Numbered from the stretch's first letter, positions 20,181-31,649 are shown. The stretch: 64,000 nt of DNA from Periplaneta americana (GCF_040183065.1 NC_091126.1:147648204-147712203), one strand, 5' to 3'. Numbers and translations: made by a program. Notes: generated by a model from the sequence alone, not told the origin.

Positions 20181-22817
20181 TTATGCGAGTAGTTGTTTGG
20201 GTCGGCAATGTTTGTATTTCCTGTTTATATCATATCTGCCAAGAGAATTTATTAGTTTGTTGTTGTTGAGTGCTGCCTTGTGATAGAGTTTATTTGTGAT
20301 TTTTTGTATATATTCGGAAAGATATTCTATTCGGAGGTCATCATGAAGTTGTCGTGTACTTGTTCCCCATCCACTGCTGTGAATGGTTCTCAATATTTTG
20401 TTTTGGATAACTTGTATCTTGTTCATGACGGATTTGCTAGCATATGCCCAAGCTGGTGCTGCGTATGTTATCATACTTCGAATTAAGGCTTTAGAGACAT
20501 GTAATTTAGTTTTATGTTTTAATGCTGGAGTTTTAAATAGTGGATATAATTGAAGAAATCTACCCATGGCTTTTCCTGTTAACTGAGTGACATGTAGGTT
20601 CCAAATTAGTGTTTTGTCCATAGTTATTCCCAGATATCTGATTTTTGGGGTCCAGTTGATGTATGTATTGAATAATTTGAGTCGGGTCCTGGGTTGGGCT
20701 TGTCGTTTTTGAAAAATGATTGCAGAGCTTTTAAGAGGATTGATTTTAATTTTCCATCTGTAGGTCCATGTTTCATAATTATTTAAGAAGTTTTGTAGTC
20801 TATTGATTGCAAATGGTAGGTTTTCTGCGGTTGATAAAAATGCGGTGTCATCGGCATATTGAAACGTGTGAATATATGGTTGTGTAGGGATATCTGCTGA
20901 GTAGAAGTTATAAAGTATAGGTGATAGCTTGGATCTTTGTGGCAAACCTGCGTATATGTTATACTTTGTTGATGAGGCACCTTGATGTAAAACTTGAAAT
21001 TTTCTGTTGGAAAGGTATGACTTAATAAGGCGTATTAATTTTGGGTTTGTTCCAACTTGAATCAGTTTATAGTATAGACCTGTATGCCATACAGTGTCAT
21101 AAGCTTTGTTAACATCAAGTAACATCATCGCAGCATACTGTTTGTTGTTGAAAGCAGTGGTGATTGTTTCAGTTAAGCGGAGAAGTTGCGTTGTTGTGCT
21201 TCGTCCTGACATAAATGCAAATTGTTCATTGGGTATATGTCGCTGTAGATGTTGATATAGTCTGTTATATATCACTCCTTCGTAGATTTTTCCAAGTGTG
21301 CTAAGCAAACTGATCGGTCTTCTGTTTTGTGGTATTTGTGGATTTTTTCTGGGTTTGGGAATTGAAATGATATTTGCAGTCTTCCATAGTTGTGGGAACG
21401 TTTGGAGTTTTAGTGCACTATTGTATATTTTGATAAGGTAAGTCAGAGCGTTTCTCGGTAGGTTTCTCAGGCATTGGTAAGTTATTTTATCGGATCCGGG
21501 TGTTCTTCTTTGTGGTGCTTTTTTGATAGATCTACTAATTTCAGAAGGTGTGGTGTGCACAATTAACCCATTTGGATAGGTTTGGAAGAACTGTCTTGTT
21601 GTTTGTCGGATATGAGCGTGTTGTTGTGTGTAGTTTGGATGATCTTGATATGTTTGGAACTGTTGAAAATATGTGGATGCAATTATTTCAGCTTTTTCTG
21701 TTGGTAAATAAACTGGCCCATTTGGTCCAAGTATGGGATGATTATCGGAATTCCTATTATGAATTAGGCGTTTAGTTATGTTCCAAATTTTATTGTCTTT
21801 TTCAGCAATGGAGATATCTCGTTCAAAAGTTGCGATACGTAGGTCTAATAATTTATTGTGAATATAGTTCTTTAGGAAATTAAATTGTGCTATGTCGCAT
21901 CTTTGATGGAATTTATTTTTTTAACGTTTGGCCTTTCGTTTTCTTCTCAATAGTTCAATTAATTCCGGGAATTCTGAAGGTATATTACGACTAGCTATTG
22001 TTGCCTGCGAAGTTATATGTGCCTGTCTGATGGTATTAGTTAAGGTTTTACATGCCGTTTCTAGTTCTTCCTCAGTGTTGATTTCTACATTACCTGGAAC
22101 AGAATTTTCAAGGATATTTCTATATTTTCTCCAGTTGACAGTGGTTGGTGGTCTCACATTGTATGGCAGTTCAGGTGGTTTCAAATCAACTATTGCTAGC
22201 ACCGGATTGTGATCAGAGTTTAATTCATTTATAGTGGTTATATAATTTATAGATGCATCAGATTTATGTAGGAATACATCTAAGACATCAGGTTGGCAGT
22301 TGATGCGTGGGGGATAGTGTGTGGGAGTTAATGGCCCGTATATATTATAATCATGGTCATTGGCATGTTTGTGTAGTGTTTTCCCGCGTTGAGTGTTTAA
22401 TCTGCAGTTCCAATTTATATGTTTAGCATTGAAATCACCTCCAATAATGAACGACGGATATTGTTCTAACAAGGCAGTTAAATCTTGTTCGGTCAGTGGT
22501 ACACTGGGTGGTGCATATACGGAACCAATTATTATTCTTTCATTTACAGAGTTGATTGATATAAGCACAGCCAGTAAATATTGTAGATTGGGAGAATGGA
22601 CATAGCTATGTACAATTGCAGATTTTATGAGTATAGCTACTCCTCCATGTGGTGCATTTGGGCTGTCCGTCCGATATGTTATATATTTCGAAATATGAAA
22701 TCGTTGATTGGGCTTTAAATGGGTTTCTGTGATCAATAGTATATCAATGTCATGTTGTTGAAGAAACGTAGGTAAAAGATATTTGTCACGTTTTACACTG
22801 TTAGCATTCCATGTCAT
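20181..22817 (-). pseudogene. LINE ORF2: AP endonuclease plus reverse transcriptase, one internal stop
   Basis: From ATG 22817 the frame is open to a single TAA at 21921-21923 and then continues in the same frame, without further stops, to 20181 (878 codons in all), the usual length for Jockey-type ORF2. Residues 1-235 form the AP-like endonuclease: WNANSVKRDK at the start, ITETH, GDFNAKHINW and SDHNPV. The RT follows from about residue 420: RPISLLSTLGKIYE, LLDVNKAYDTVW, GLPQRSKLSP and YADD at about 651-656. In most relatives the fourth block is PQGS; here Gly is replaced by Arg, which may harm activity. The C-terminal thumb/finger region is present. An alternative is that the stop is a sequencing or assembly error. 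Confidence 0.8.
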
Positions 22818-22986
22818 AATTTTTAGTGGTTGTGTGCGATGATAGTATATTCTATTTATGGCTGTTGTTTTTGTTCTGTGGATTCAGTTGGTAGTATTTT
22901 GTCGAGTATCGTAGAAACAAAGTTCCAGATAATTATGCTTTTATCTATGACGTTGGGTGTCATCTTGAGTTGGATAAACAGATTTG

Positions 22987-24372
22987 CTAATTTTTTAAGA
23001 GCTCTCTAATGTTGACTACCTGAAGAATGTTGAGTAAATCTTTTATTAATTCACTGGTAGATGCATCATTAGTTACTTCCTGTTTTTGGTTTGTCAAAGG
23101 ACGTGTCCATGCAAATGTTTTATGTGTTTTAGGTAGTTGTGGGAAGTCACTTTTTTGTGGAATTGAGTTGGTAGTCTGGGAATTCGTTTTGATAAGATGG
23201 TTTTCAGTGAGTTTCACCTTAATCGGACATTTGGAGTAATTTGCGGGGTGATCTTGATTGCAATTACAGCATGTCGCTGGTATGTTGGCTGGTTTCGTAC
23301 AAGTGTATGAAAAGTGATTTCCTGCACATTTCATACATCGAGGAGTTACTGTACACCACTGTGCTTTATGACCAAACGATTGGCATTGGTAGCATTGAAT
23401 TGGTCCTGTTTTTCCAATATAATCCTCTATGGTAACCCGATAATGTAATAATCCACGAAGTCCTTTGACATCAGGAACGTTGTCAATATGTTTGTAAGTG
23501 ATAGCCCATAATGGTAGTTTGATCAATTCGTGTTGGGAGTCTGTTCTGATCGATTTAGTAAGCTGTCGGATGCTTGTAATGGGATAGTTCAGTGCAAGTA
23601 GCTCATCTTTGATTTCGTCTGACTCTATTGTAGGGGGTAAACCCCTTAACATGACTTTGTGGATCTGTTTGTCTTGTTGACCGTATGTAAAGTATTGGTA
23701 ATTTTTGTCGTTTAGTAATTGAATGATCGCTGTGTAGTGCTGTTGAGTATTTATGAATATTTTCAAACCTTGTCTTGTGTATTGAAACTCAATGTTTTGT
23801 ATAAAATTTCCCAAGGTGGTGTGAAGTTCTTTTGTAGGCACTCTTGTTACGAGTACAATAGGAGACGGTTTGCCTGTGGTGGTTGTTGAATGGCTTGGTT
23901 TGGCCTTAACTCCAGATGGACCTGGTTGATTTATATTTGTTTTCTTTGTTGCAGCAGTAGTCTGTTGGTCAGAAATTTTGCTATGTGATTCTGGTGCATT
24001 TAGTGTTGTTTCTGTTAGTGATTCATATTGGTTTGATGTGGTAATTGTGAAAGTAGGTTGGGTTCGTTGTGTTGCCGTCTTTTTCGGTGTTTGGTAGTCA
24101 TTTTCATCGTTGGGATGATTTCTTTTATAGGGTTGAATAGTGTAGAGTTGTCCAGTCGATGATATAAATGTTCCAGGTTCTGGAGTTGCTTGAACCATAT
24201 ATTCCGATGTATTGTCTACCACAGCAAGAGTGTAAGTCATGTTACCTGAATTTAGATTGGCCTCGACAGGAAGAGTGAGTATCTCCATTGCTGAATTTTC
24301 CTGGAAATCTGTGTAGATCTTGTTTGTTTCTTTCAATCCTTGTTGGAAAGTGTCAGCCATTACGTTATCCAT
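22987..24372 (-). CDS. LINE ORF1 (Gag-like, three zinc knuckles)
   Basis: An intact 461-residue frame. The N-terminal half is Thr/Ser/Gln-rich (TATKKTNINQPGPSGVKAKP). A central RNA-binding PRE/C2HC-like region (VTRVPTKELHTTLGNFIQ, then KVMLRGLPPTIESDEIKDEL) is followed by three consecutive knuckles: CYQCQSFGHKAQWC, CMKCAGNHFSYTC and CCNCNQDHPANYSKC. This arrangement is typical of Jockey-clade ORF1, which coats the element RNA. The ATG lies in AACATGGATAACG. There are no stops, so the protein could be made if transcribed. Confidence 0.8.
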   Translation of the reverse strand: MDNVMADTFQQGLKETNKIYTDFQENSAMEILTLPVEANLNSGNMTYTLAVVDNTSEYMVQATPEPGTFISSTGQLYTIQPYKRNHPNDENDYQTPKKTATQRTQPTFTITTSNQYESLTETTLNAPESHSKISDQQTTAATKKTNINQPGPSGVKAKPSHSTTTTGKPSPIVLVTRVPTKELHTTLGNFIQNIEFQYTRQGLKIFINTQQHYTAIIQLLNDKNYQYFTYGQQDKQIHKVMLRGLPPTIESDEIKDELLALNYPITSIRQLTKSIRTDSQHELIKLPLWAITYKHIDNVPDVKGLRGLLHYRVTIEDYIGKTGPIQCYQCQSFGHKAQWCTVTPRCMKCAGNHFSYTCTKPANIPATCCNCNQDHPANYSKCPIKVKLTENHLIKTNSQTTNSIPQKSDFPQLPKTHKTFAWTRPLTNQKQEVTNDASTSELIKDLLNILQVVNIRELLKN

Positions 24373-25483
24373 GTTGGCGCTGGGGTCGGTGTCCGGAAAA
24401 ACTACACTAATACGAATTAATTGTGAAACACTTATTAATTATGTATTTACGATAATGGTTACAATATAAAGAAAATAAACTTTTGAGAATATAGCGCTAG
24501 TTTAATATACCGTTGTAATAAATACTTAATATAAGTATACACGACGTACTAATGAACTACTCTCTACGACAGCAAGATCGTGTCTCTGCAAGCCCCAAAC
24601 TCAACTGGCAGACAATGCGAAATGCTACCGGCACAGTCTATTGTTCCTAGCGACTTCGTTACGAAAGGTAATAGAATAACTGAGGTTCTCTATTGCATCC
24701 GGTAGAGCGCTCTAGTGTGGCGTGTTAAATATCGATAGTACAACTGGCTCTAATCGATTACCTCACTACATTTTGGTCAAAGAGTACAAGCTACAGCAAT
24801 ATTATTCTAATAATTCTATGATCTTTGGTTTGTTCTTCTGTGGTTACAAGGTAACCATCATCATAAAATGACAGTCGATATGAACAGCTGTTAGAGGGGC
24901 GGCCATTTTTTCGCTATATACAACGCTTAAACAAGAGGTTTCGTGTATATAACTACTGCAAAGCAATTCCCATTGTATAGTTACAGCCTGTTTATACGTC
25001 CATAGCTTATTCACGGTTTATTAGTAACGTTTTCTGTCTCAACTTTGCATAAGTCACGTATAAAAACTATACACGATTTATTAGTAAGACTGTTAAGTCA
25101 ACTACCATTATACAAGGAGCGCACTCAACTGAGTGACTTGGTGGCCGGGATTCCACAGTAATATGCACTGTTGGGCAAAGAATCTACGTAAAGATTAATT
25201 TTTGGTCCTACAGAATATATGTTAATGTAACAATGATTATTAGAGGAGAAAATATAATGGCAGTTGACTTAATATATGTCAACATATATGTCGAACTTGG
25301 AGTCAGGTCACAAAGGGAAAAACACTAGAGGAGAGGGATTCGATCTGGTGGTAGTTAAGGTCGTCTTGTCCCAGTATTACATGATCTTCCGATCTTAAGT
25401 GAAGTTTGTATAGACATTCTATTGCAACTAACGTGCCATTCTACTTGTGTATGCAGAAAGGTTTCCGGTAGGATATTAAATAT

Positions 25484-25700
25484 TGTAGGTAGTAAACTCA
25501 GTGATTTTGGAAGTATTAGTTGAAAACAGCAAACATACATGTCAAAATATTGTAAACATTAATGTCATTGTTTGTGAAAGTGCTAATTAAAATAATGTAA
25601 ATAGTAAAGTCAGTGTTTGTAAAAGTGCTACTTAAAACAGTGTAAATAGTAAAGTCAATGTTCATGGAAGTGCTAGTTAAAAATATTGTAAATAGTAATC
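25484..25700. repeat. 45-bp minisatellite
   Basis: TGTAAATAGTAAAGTCAGTG-type units start at 25551, 25596, 25641 and 25687 (period 45-46) with a more distant copy at 25484. It gives rise to a spurious repetitive minus frame. Confidence 0.75.
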
Positions 25701-26230
25701 TTAGGCTGATGGCAGTAATACATGGACAGTGCATGAAAGGACCAAAGAACAAAGTGCTGACACTAGTAAAGTTTAACAGAGTTAATAACCATACCACGAC
25801 AGTAACTACTACTCACCTGAATTGTCTCACCAAGCGAGTACCCATGAGTCACCCCTGTAAAGGGGGTTCTGGTTCTACCCCAGCATAGGAGGCCTTCGCC
25901 CAACATGGGACATCATGGCTATAGCATTCATTACCCAGTGCAGAGATATTCATAGCTGTCTGCTAGCTGGTCCATGACAGGAACAGCGTAATTCCAACAT
26001 TTCGCAATCGGGGTCGATAACGACTAACGAAATTGTTGACGGGAAGAGGAGATTTTAAATTTGGTCGAAAAATATCCAGACCGAAGCAGTCGCTTGATTT
26101 TGCAATACATAGCCTTTTGTTTACATCTCACTTTGGACGAGTTCAATGCCTCTGTGCAGAATCTTGGGCATTGCGATGTTGCCAGCAAGTTTAAACTTTC
26201 GACGCAATTATTGAATTAACTATACACTTA
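25700..26230. other. Non-coding stretch
   Basis: No gene is recognised. A GC-richer segment at 25850-25990 (GGCCTTCGCCCAACATGGGA) may be an old repeat. Confidence 0.4.
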
Positions 26231-26238
26231 ATCTCAAA

Positions 26239-27152
26239 ATGTATAATACGTTTTTTGTTTATTTTCATGTAATCATCCTTCCTTTGAATACACAGGGTTA
26301 TATCACTTCCACCTTGTATTTGTGGAATATTTGTAATATTCGTAAGTATGATCATATTTCCCCGTCTTTCCAAACTCTGTCTTGGCTAAGGCTAAGCGAT
26401 CGACGAGCCCTGCATTCTCTTGTTCTCTTATTTCAAATTCTGCGCACCGCTACCCCAATTTATTGGGCTTCTCGTTTTCAAAATTTATCCGCATATCATC
26501 AGCTAAGTACAAGATCTCAACATAACAATTTACTCATTATACCCTACCACAAGACATCTTTATATTCTTCATCTTATACAGTTTCGGTTGCTAGAAATTG
26601 GAACTCGCTTCCTGGTGATGTAAGGGGTTGTTGGACAATAACTTCATTTAGGTCAAAATTACATAAATTCTTACTTAACAGATTAATTGCTGATTAATAT
26701 TTGTTACTTATAATGTAACTAACATCTGTCCATTCTTATTATTATCATTAATTTCTCTAAATAGATTTACAAAACCTCTAATGGCAATTACATTAATATT
26801 CTCATTATAGAAATATATTTTAGATTTATATATTTTTTTTCTCCCTGTAACATAGTCCTAGTAAGCTTATATTAAATTAATTTTCATCATTTTACTAGCT
26901 ATCTCAAATATTAAATTAATTATAATTGATTGAATTAAATTAGCTCATAAATTAAGTTACTACTTTACCTTATACGTTTATCTAAATTTAAATAAATATG
27001 TAGTCTACTAGTCGTTAAAACTGAAGAATATTGCTGGAGAACCTTTTAAGTGTAGTGTAAATATTTGTAATTTAAATATGTATTGTATTGATTAAGGCTG
27101 GTTGAGTGGAAGAGAAGGCCTTATGGCCTTAACTCTGCCAGCGAAAATAAAA
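26239..27152 (+). mobile_element. LINE 3' end (RT C-terminus plus 3' UTR)
   Basis: The frame 26239-26697 reads DHISPSFQTLSWLRLSDRRALHS-like sequence and SYTVSVARNWNSLPGDVRGC, the conserved C-terminal tail of CR1/Jockey-like reverse transcriptases (RxWNSLP motif). After a 400-base AT-rich 3' UTR comes GAGAAGGCCTTATGGCCTTAAC and AATAAAACATTATTATTATT, the 3' terminus. A remnant of the same 3' end recurs at 42.17 kb. Everything 5' of the RT tail is missing. Confidence 0.75.

Positions 27153-27217
<65 letters not shown>
27153..27217. repeat. (ATT)n tail of the LINE
   Basis: About 21 ATT units directly follow the LINE 3' end, so they probably derive from its tandem tail. Confidence 0.9.
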
Positions 27218-27219
<2 letters not shown>

Positions 27220-27441
27220 TTGTATATGGATAGGCATATGTGCATTATTGTGCTTATGACAAAATGTCTATATGAATACAATCTTTCAGTTACCCTGAAA
27301 ATGGATGCAGAATAGTTGAGATTTCTGATATTAATTTTGGGTTATTCATTATGATTACATTAAAGAATTACGAGGTGAAAACAGGTGTATGATGAGTGTT
27401 TCTAGAATAATAAAGACACTCTTTAAGGAAAATTTACGTAC

Positions 27442-27675
27442 CTCATCCCAGGAGGCATCAGCAGTTGACGAGCGAGTATTATCTGAAGATCTCGTTGACT
27501 GACGAACTGATAGCCGTCGTGAACGAGCCACCATGGTGGACAAGCTGACTGTTCCACTTGCAGGAGCAGCAGTAGTTGCCGGCACCTGTTGTGGCTGAGG
27601 CGGCTTCTCCACTTGTTGTTGCTGTCCCTCATCGACAGAAGGTGGCTCTGAAGGCTCCACTTTGATGTGGGACAC
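27442..27675 (-). CDS. Host gene, internal exon with IKVEP motif
   Basis: Acceptor CTGATCTCCAG precedes GTGTCCCAC at 27675; donor GATGAG|GTACGT follows 27442. The exon has 234 bases, exactly 78 codons, in phase 0 at both ends. The product reads VSHIKVEPSEPPSVDEG, then Gln/Pro-rich and Ala-rich runs (QQQQVEKPPQPQQ, ATTAAPASGTVSL) and ARSRRLSVRQSTRSSDNTRS. IKVEP fits the SUMO acceptor consensus (hydrophobic-K-x-E); RRLSVR fits a basophilic kinase site. No fold is recognised. The composition and motif suggest a nuclear regulator, which is inference only. Confidence 0.8.
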
Positions 27676-27812
27676 CTGGAGATCAGTATGTTTGATTTTC
27701 TTTCGTGTTGTGTAAAAGCACCTTGATCTTACTTACCGACACAAGACCAACCCTTCATCCGACACTGAACATGAAATAAAGACTTGAGAAAATTACAGAA
27801 CTCCTCTCTTAC

Positions 27813-27967
27813 CTCAATATGACTTTTCCTGCTTTTGCGTAGTCTGAAGGTCTTCCTACTCTGTGCTTTTGAGCGCTGGAGCCGTGGCTTGTTGGGACGA
27901 CCACTCATCTCACTAGAACTCTCATCAGCTGGGCTGCTGGGACTCAAGGGGGTCGTCGATGTTTCAC
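27813..27967 (-). CDS. Host gene, internal exon with basic patch
   Basis: Acceptor TCTCTCATCAG precedes GTGAAACATC at 27967; donor ATTGAG|GTAAGA follows 27813. The exon has 155 bases and takes one base from the upstream exon (G plus GT), then 51 codons, ending in phase 0. The product is ETSTTPLSPSSPADESSSEM, then the strongly basic SGRPNKPRLQRSKAQSRKTF and RLRKSRKSHIE, a plausible bipartite nuclear localisation signal. Only 137 bases of intron separate it from the next exon. Confidence 0.8.
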
Positions 27968-27989
27968 CTGATGAGAGACATCGTTGAAA

Positions 27990-28790
27990 CAAAACAATAA
28001 TGATTTATATAATATTTCTCAACATATTCGGTCCTGCTGGCCCTTCACATTTCTGTATTCGGGCCAGCATTCCATTACTTGCACTATTTACAACTTCAAA
28101 CACACACGTATTTTGACACTTGAAGTCTGATCTTACAATGTCTTTCACTTGACAATCTTTCTAATTTATCCACTATTATTCTACTTTCCTTCTCTTATTC
28201 TCATTTCACTTAAAAACCATTCCTAACTTCAACTTCATTCCCTACTTTCTCAGAACTAACTTAATACTTTCTTCTTGTAAATAACAATACATATAACTTA
28301 TTTAATATATAAGACCTAACCCTTGTTGACTATTTCACTAAAAACTTAACCTAGTATTATGTTCGCTGTCTAAACACTTCTTACACAACACATTAGTGCT
28401 CGTACCTTAGCAACATTGATTTCACTTTATTTATACCACTATTTAACACTGAAAAAAGTACAACAGTTCACTTCCATTTATTCATTACATAACTAAACCT
28501 GCTATTATTTCAACCCACTGATACACCATTTCCTCAGATTATAGACAGTTTTTTCTCCACTATTGCCCCCTCTTTCCGCACTTATGGCCTGCTTTACACT
28601 CTCAATAAAACAATAATGTGTCACACCAAGGTGAATCTTTTTTCCTTTGCTTTTGGTGGATATAAGTTTGAAATACTACTACAAACAATTAGTGCACACA
28701 ATTTTGCGTCCGTTCTTGTAAATTAAGTCACGCAAGTTTATGCACTGGTTGAGCACATCAATATATTGCACTATTTAATTAAACCTTCTC
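27990..28790. other. Intronic AT-rich stretch
   Basis: Start of the about 24-kb host intron. No exon or repeat is recognised; it is C/T-rich on the plus strand with many ACTT motifs. Confidence 0.45.
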
Positions 28791-28792
28791 TA

Positions 28793-29041
28793 ATTTTTTT
28801 TTACTTGGTTATTTAACGACGCTGTATCAACTACGAGGTTATTTAGCGTCAATGAGATTGATGATAGCGAGATGAGGCCGAGGATTCGCCACAGATTATC
28901 TGACATTTCCCTTACGGTTGGGGAAAACCTCGGAAAAAACCCAACCAGGTAATCAACCTGAGCGGGAATCGAACCCGTGCCCAAGCGCAACTCCGGATCA
29001 ACAGACAAACACCTTAACCAACCGAGCTACACTAGTGGCCC
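28793..29041 (-). mobile_element. tRNA-derived SINE, full length
   Basis: Minus strand head TAGCTCGGTTGGTTAAGGTG with box B GGTTCGATTCCCGCTCAGG, then the shared body GGTTGGGTTTTTTCCGAGGT and TTAAATAACCAAG-A tail at 28793. The same family appears at 2.1, 56.9 and 63.7 kb. Confidence 0.8.
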
Positions 29042-29049
29042 CTTTTCTA

Positions 29050-29930
29050 ATTAATGTGCTCACAATATAGGCATTATTGGTGAATAAACATAAATTTTTC
29101 ATGGTTTCTGTAAAATGAAAAATACTGCACAAAAGTATAAGTTTTGCTCAAATACTTCATCACAATAAGAAAAGAATTCAAGCATAAATTACACAAGGTG
29201 TGCCATGAGGAAATGTTGAAATTCTACCAATGCGAACTTAATATTCTGATGTAGAGACCTACGAAAATCTGACTATGCATTTCTAATCAGTTAATCACAA
29301 TGTAAAATTGAAATCTCGGTGCTTCCTCTTAGGACACTATGTTAAAACCAGTCTCATGAGGGTCATTCTGTCCCTTTGCATTTCATTTCACTCAGGATTT
29401 CAAAGGCAATCACCATGAACTATTCGACCGACTGCCATAACACACAAAGACCCAGAGGAAATGACAACTGTGGTTGCCAGTTTTCTGGTTCAGCTTACAT
29501 GGTTGTACAAGTATTCATAATGTATTTAATTCTGGCAATAAATAATTAAGTAATTCAGTATCTTATCTCTTATAATTACTGTTCACAATACTAGCAATAA
29601 TTTACAAACCATACTGTTTATCGGATACACTGGCATACTATAACATCATCAAAACTGTGTATTATTTCAGGTGCGCTACTAGGTGTCAGGACACATGAAA
29701 CACCTGAGTGCACATACATAACATAAAAGAAATGTTGTAATTGCAATGATAAAACATAACATAAAAGTGCTTATAAAGGGAGAATATCCTACAGACCAGA
29801 ACAGCACACAGAAAACACGAAGAAATGTTTATTATTATGAGAAGTCATGCTTATGATAACTGTTCATATATTTTTAGGAATTTTATGATGAAATTATCTG
29901 CGTGTATTACAAAAATCTTACTATGAAATA
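29050..29930. other. Intronic non-coding stretch
   Basis: Nothing recognised. Confidence 0.5.
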
Positions 29931-29934
29931 CGAT

Positions 29935-30060
29935 GAAGGATCGGTGGAGTGGAGAAAAATTCTCTCTGGCACCGGGATTCGAACAAGAGTTTTCAGCTCT
30001 ACGTGCTGACGCTCTATCCCAGGTGTCCTCAACTGACCGTGGCACTAGTTACGTGCAGCG
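29935..30060 (-). mobile_element. tRNA-like SINE fragment
   Basis: The minus strand GTTCGAATCCCGGTGCCAGA preceded by an anticodon-stem-like stretch resembles the 3' half of the heads at 19.6 and 31.6 kb. The start is diverged. Confidence 0.55.
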
Positions 30061-30389
30061 TCTCGCCTGCTGTGTAGCGATGTCTGAGCAGGCGCACGGA
30101 CACAGTTCGTTCTCTGTAGTTCACAGTGGAGGACCAGAAATGTCAGAAGAAGTGATGTACAATAGATCATCCACGCCATTGAATTTGTTATTATGGGAAG
30201 AGTCATTTCTATTTGTTGAAAAGTTGGTAGTGCCCACGTGTTTGGTTTTGTGGTAAAGTTCTGAATAACAGAAGGAATTTCAACTCACAACAATATTATT
30301 CATCCTATCACTCAAATGATTATGAAAAATATAAGAGAGAAGAACGAACCACTCTCATCCAAAAATGACTAATAACTAATTTGTATTAT

Positions 30390-30390
<1 letters not shown>

Positions 30391-30442
<52 letters not shown>
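30391..30442. repeat. (TAA)n microsatellite
   Basis: About 17 TAA units directly before the LINE fragment. Confidence 0.9.
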
Positions 30443-30443
<1 letters not shown>

Positions 30444-30656
30444 CCAGAAATGTATATAGTGTTAGTTGGGAGGCCGGAGGGAAAAAGACCTTTGGGGAGG
30501 CCAAGACGTAGATGGGAAGATAATATTAAAATCGATTTGTGGGAGGTGGGATGTGATGATAGAGACTGGATTAATCTTGCTCAGGATAGGGACCAATGGT
30601 GGGCTTACGTGAGGGCGGCAATGAACCTCCGGGTTCCTTAAAAGCCAGTAAGTAAA

Positions 30657-30692
<36 letters not shown>

Positions 30693-30722
30693 TAAGTAAG
30701 TAAGTAAATAATAATAATAATA
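30443..30722 (+). mobile_element. LINE 3' end with (TAAG)n tail
   Basis: The frame reads VLVGRPEGKRPLGRPRRRW, EDNIKIDLWEVGCDDRDWIN and AAMNLRVP followed by TAA, the C-terminus of a very abundant insect LINE family, then AAGCCAGTAAGTAAATAAGT with about a dozen AAGT units. Only the last 70 codons survive, without stops. A sister copy is at 45.6 kb. Confidence 0.8.
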
Positions 30723-30724
30723 AT

Positions 30725-31390
30725 CAACTAAATATTAAACATTCTTTCCCTAACTCTATCGGTACTAAAGTAACTAATTTTTGCAATTTGTTATCTTAAA
30801 GAGGTTTAATAAGCTCATTTGACATTTACTATGTTTCTAGAAAGAAAAAATGTTTGTTAGGTATACTGTACAGGAAAACAATGTTCTTATATAGACTGCA
30901 GTTTGATGGAGAATAAGTATTGAACATAGTTTATTAATTTTTATTAGTTTATATTTGTGGCCTTTATTTTCATGTAATAATTTAGTTTATGGTTGTTGAA
31001 AGAAAGAATAATTTATGTTAATAATTGAAGAAACTGTTTCTAGTTTTAGGAACAAAATGGGTCGTTAAACTCAGTGTGTTATTTGGCTGATTTCAACATA
31101 TTTAATGTACTCGGTTTGTTTACTAATTTACCAGAAAAAAATTAATGATTCCATGTTTTAAATTCTTTTAAGTTCTAGGATAAATTTTATTACGTATGTT
31201 TCAAATAGAAACACATGGAATGGTGCATAACCAATAGGCTTTAAGAGTATAAGGGATGCGGACAACTCTTGAATGACTGTACTGGTAGATTGCCACTGAT
31301 TCGGTTTCAGCTATCATCTCTTCCCTGATCCTGGACAGGGACTGATTCACGTGTAGACTTGTGCACTGTGCAGCTCCTGCTAGCACGACT
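30725..31390. other. Intronic AT-rich stretch
   Basis: Nothing recognised. Confidence 0.5.
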
Positions 31391-31411
31391 GTGCAGTCGG
31401 TTGACGATGCC

Positions 31412-31640
31412 TGCTCTATCCACTAAGCCACACCGGATTCTAATTCCGATGCTGGATCGAATCCTCTCAGTTTAAGCTCCACCTCTTAGTTTCCCTTTAT
31501 AGGTGGAGCTTAAACTGAGAGAATTCGATCCGGCATCGGAATTAGAATCCGGTGTGGCTTAGTAGATAGAGCATCAGCATGTAGAGCTAAAATCCCGGGT
31601 TTAGATCCTGGTGCTGGAGAGAATTTTTCTCCGCTCCACC
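31412..31640. mobile_element. Inverted pair of tRNA-like SINE heads
   Basis: 31412-31482 and 31501-31573 are near-perfect reverse complements (AGGTGGAGCTTAAACTGAGA and its mirror) with an 18-base loop. The right copy continues into a full plus-strand head: GTGGCTTAGTAGATAGAGCA (box A) and GGTTTAGATCCTGGTGCTGG (box B). Confidence 0.75.
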
Positions 31641-31649
31641 TATCCTTCA

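Larger units (their letters stand above)
20040..24480 (-). mobile_element. Jockey-type non-LTR retrotransposon, nearly complete
   Basis: Two consecutive frames on the minus strand: a Gag-like ORF1 with three zinc knuckles (24372-22987) and an ORF2 with AP-type endonuclease and reverse transcriptase (22817-20181), 170 bases apart. Only one in-frame stop is seen in ORF2. No poly(A) tail is obvious below 20181, so the 3' border is estimated. It lies in the largest downstream intron of the host gene, in the same transcriptional direction. Confidence 0.8.
19592..25346. mobile_element. Inverted-repeat element enclosing a LINE
   Basis: About 19718-19790 and 25272-25346 are reverse complements (TCTCCTCTAGTGTTTTTCCC against GGGAAAAACACTAGAGGAGA, and TTCGACATATATGTTGACAT against its mirror). 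Further in, TCTTACTAATAAA occurs at 19793 and in reverse at about 25080, with repeated TATACAC/TTACTAATAA motifs along both arms (19790-19960; 24950-25100). GATTATTAGAGGAGAAAA is also present in the same orientation at both ends. It looks like a fold-back element into which the LINE inserted. Confidence 0.55.

Noticed and set aside
21548-21775. Plus-strand frames across the LINE
   Set aside because: Antisense shadows of ORF2, which is clearly coding on the minus strand.
22987-24372. ORF1 zinc-knuckle protein as a host gene or retroviral Gag
   Set aside because: It lies just upstream of a LINE ORF2 in the same orientation, and the three-knuckle arrangement is that of Jockey-type LINEs. No LTRs, protease or integrase are present.
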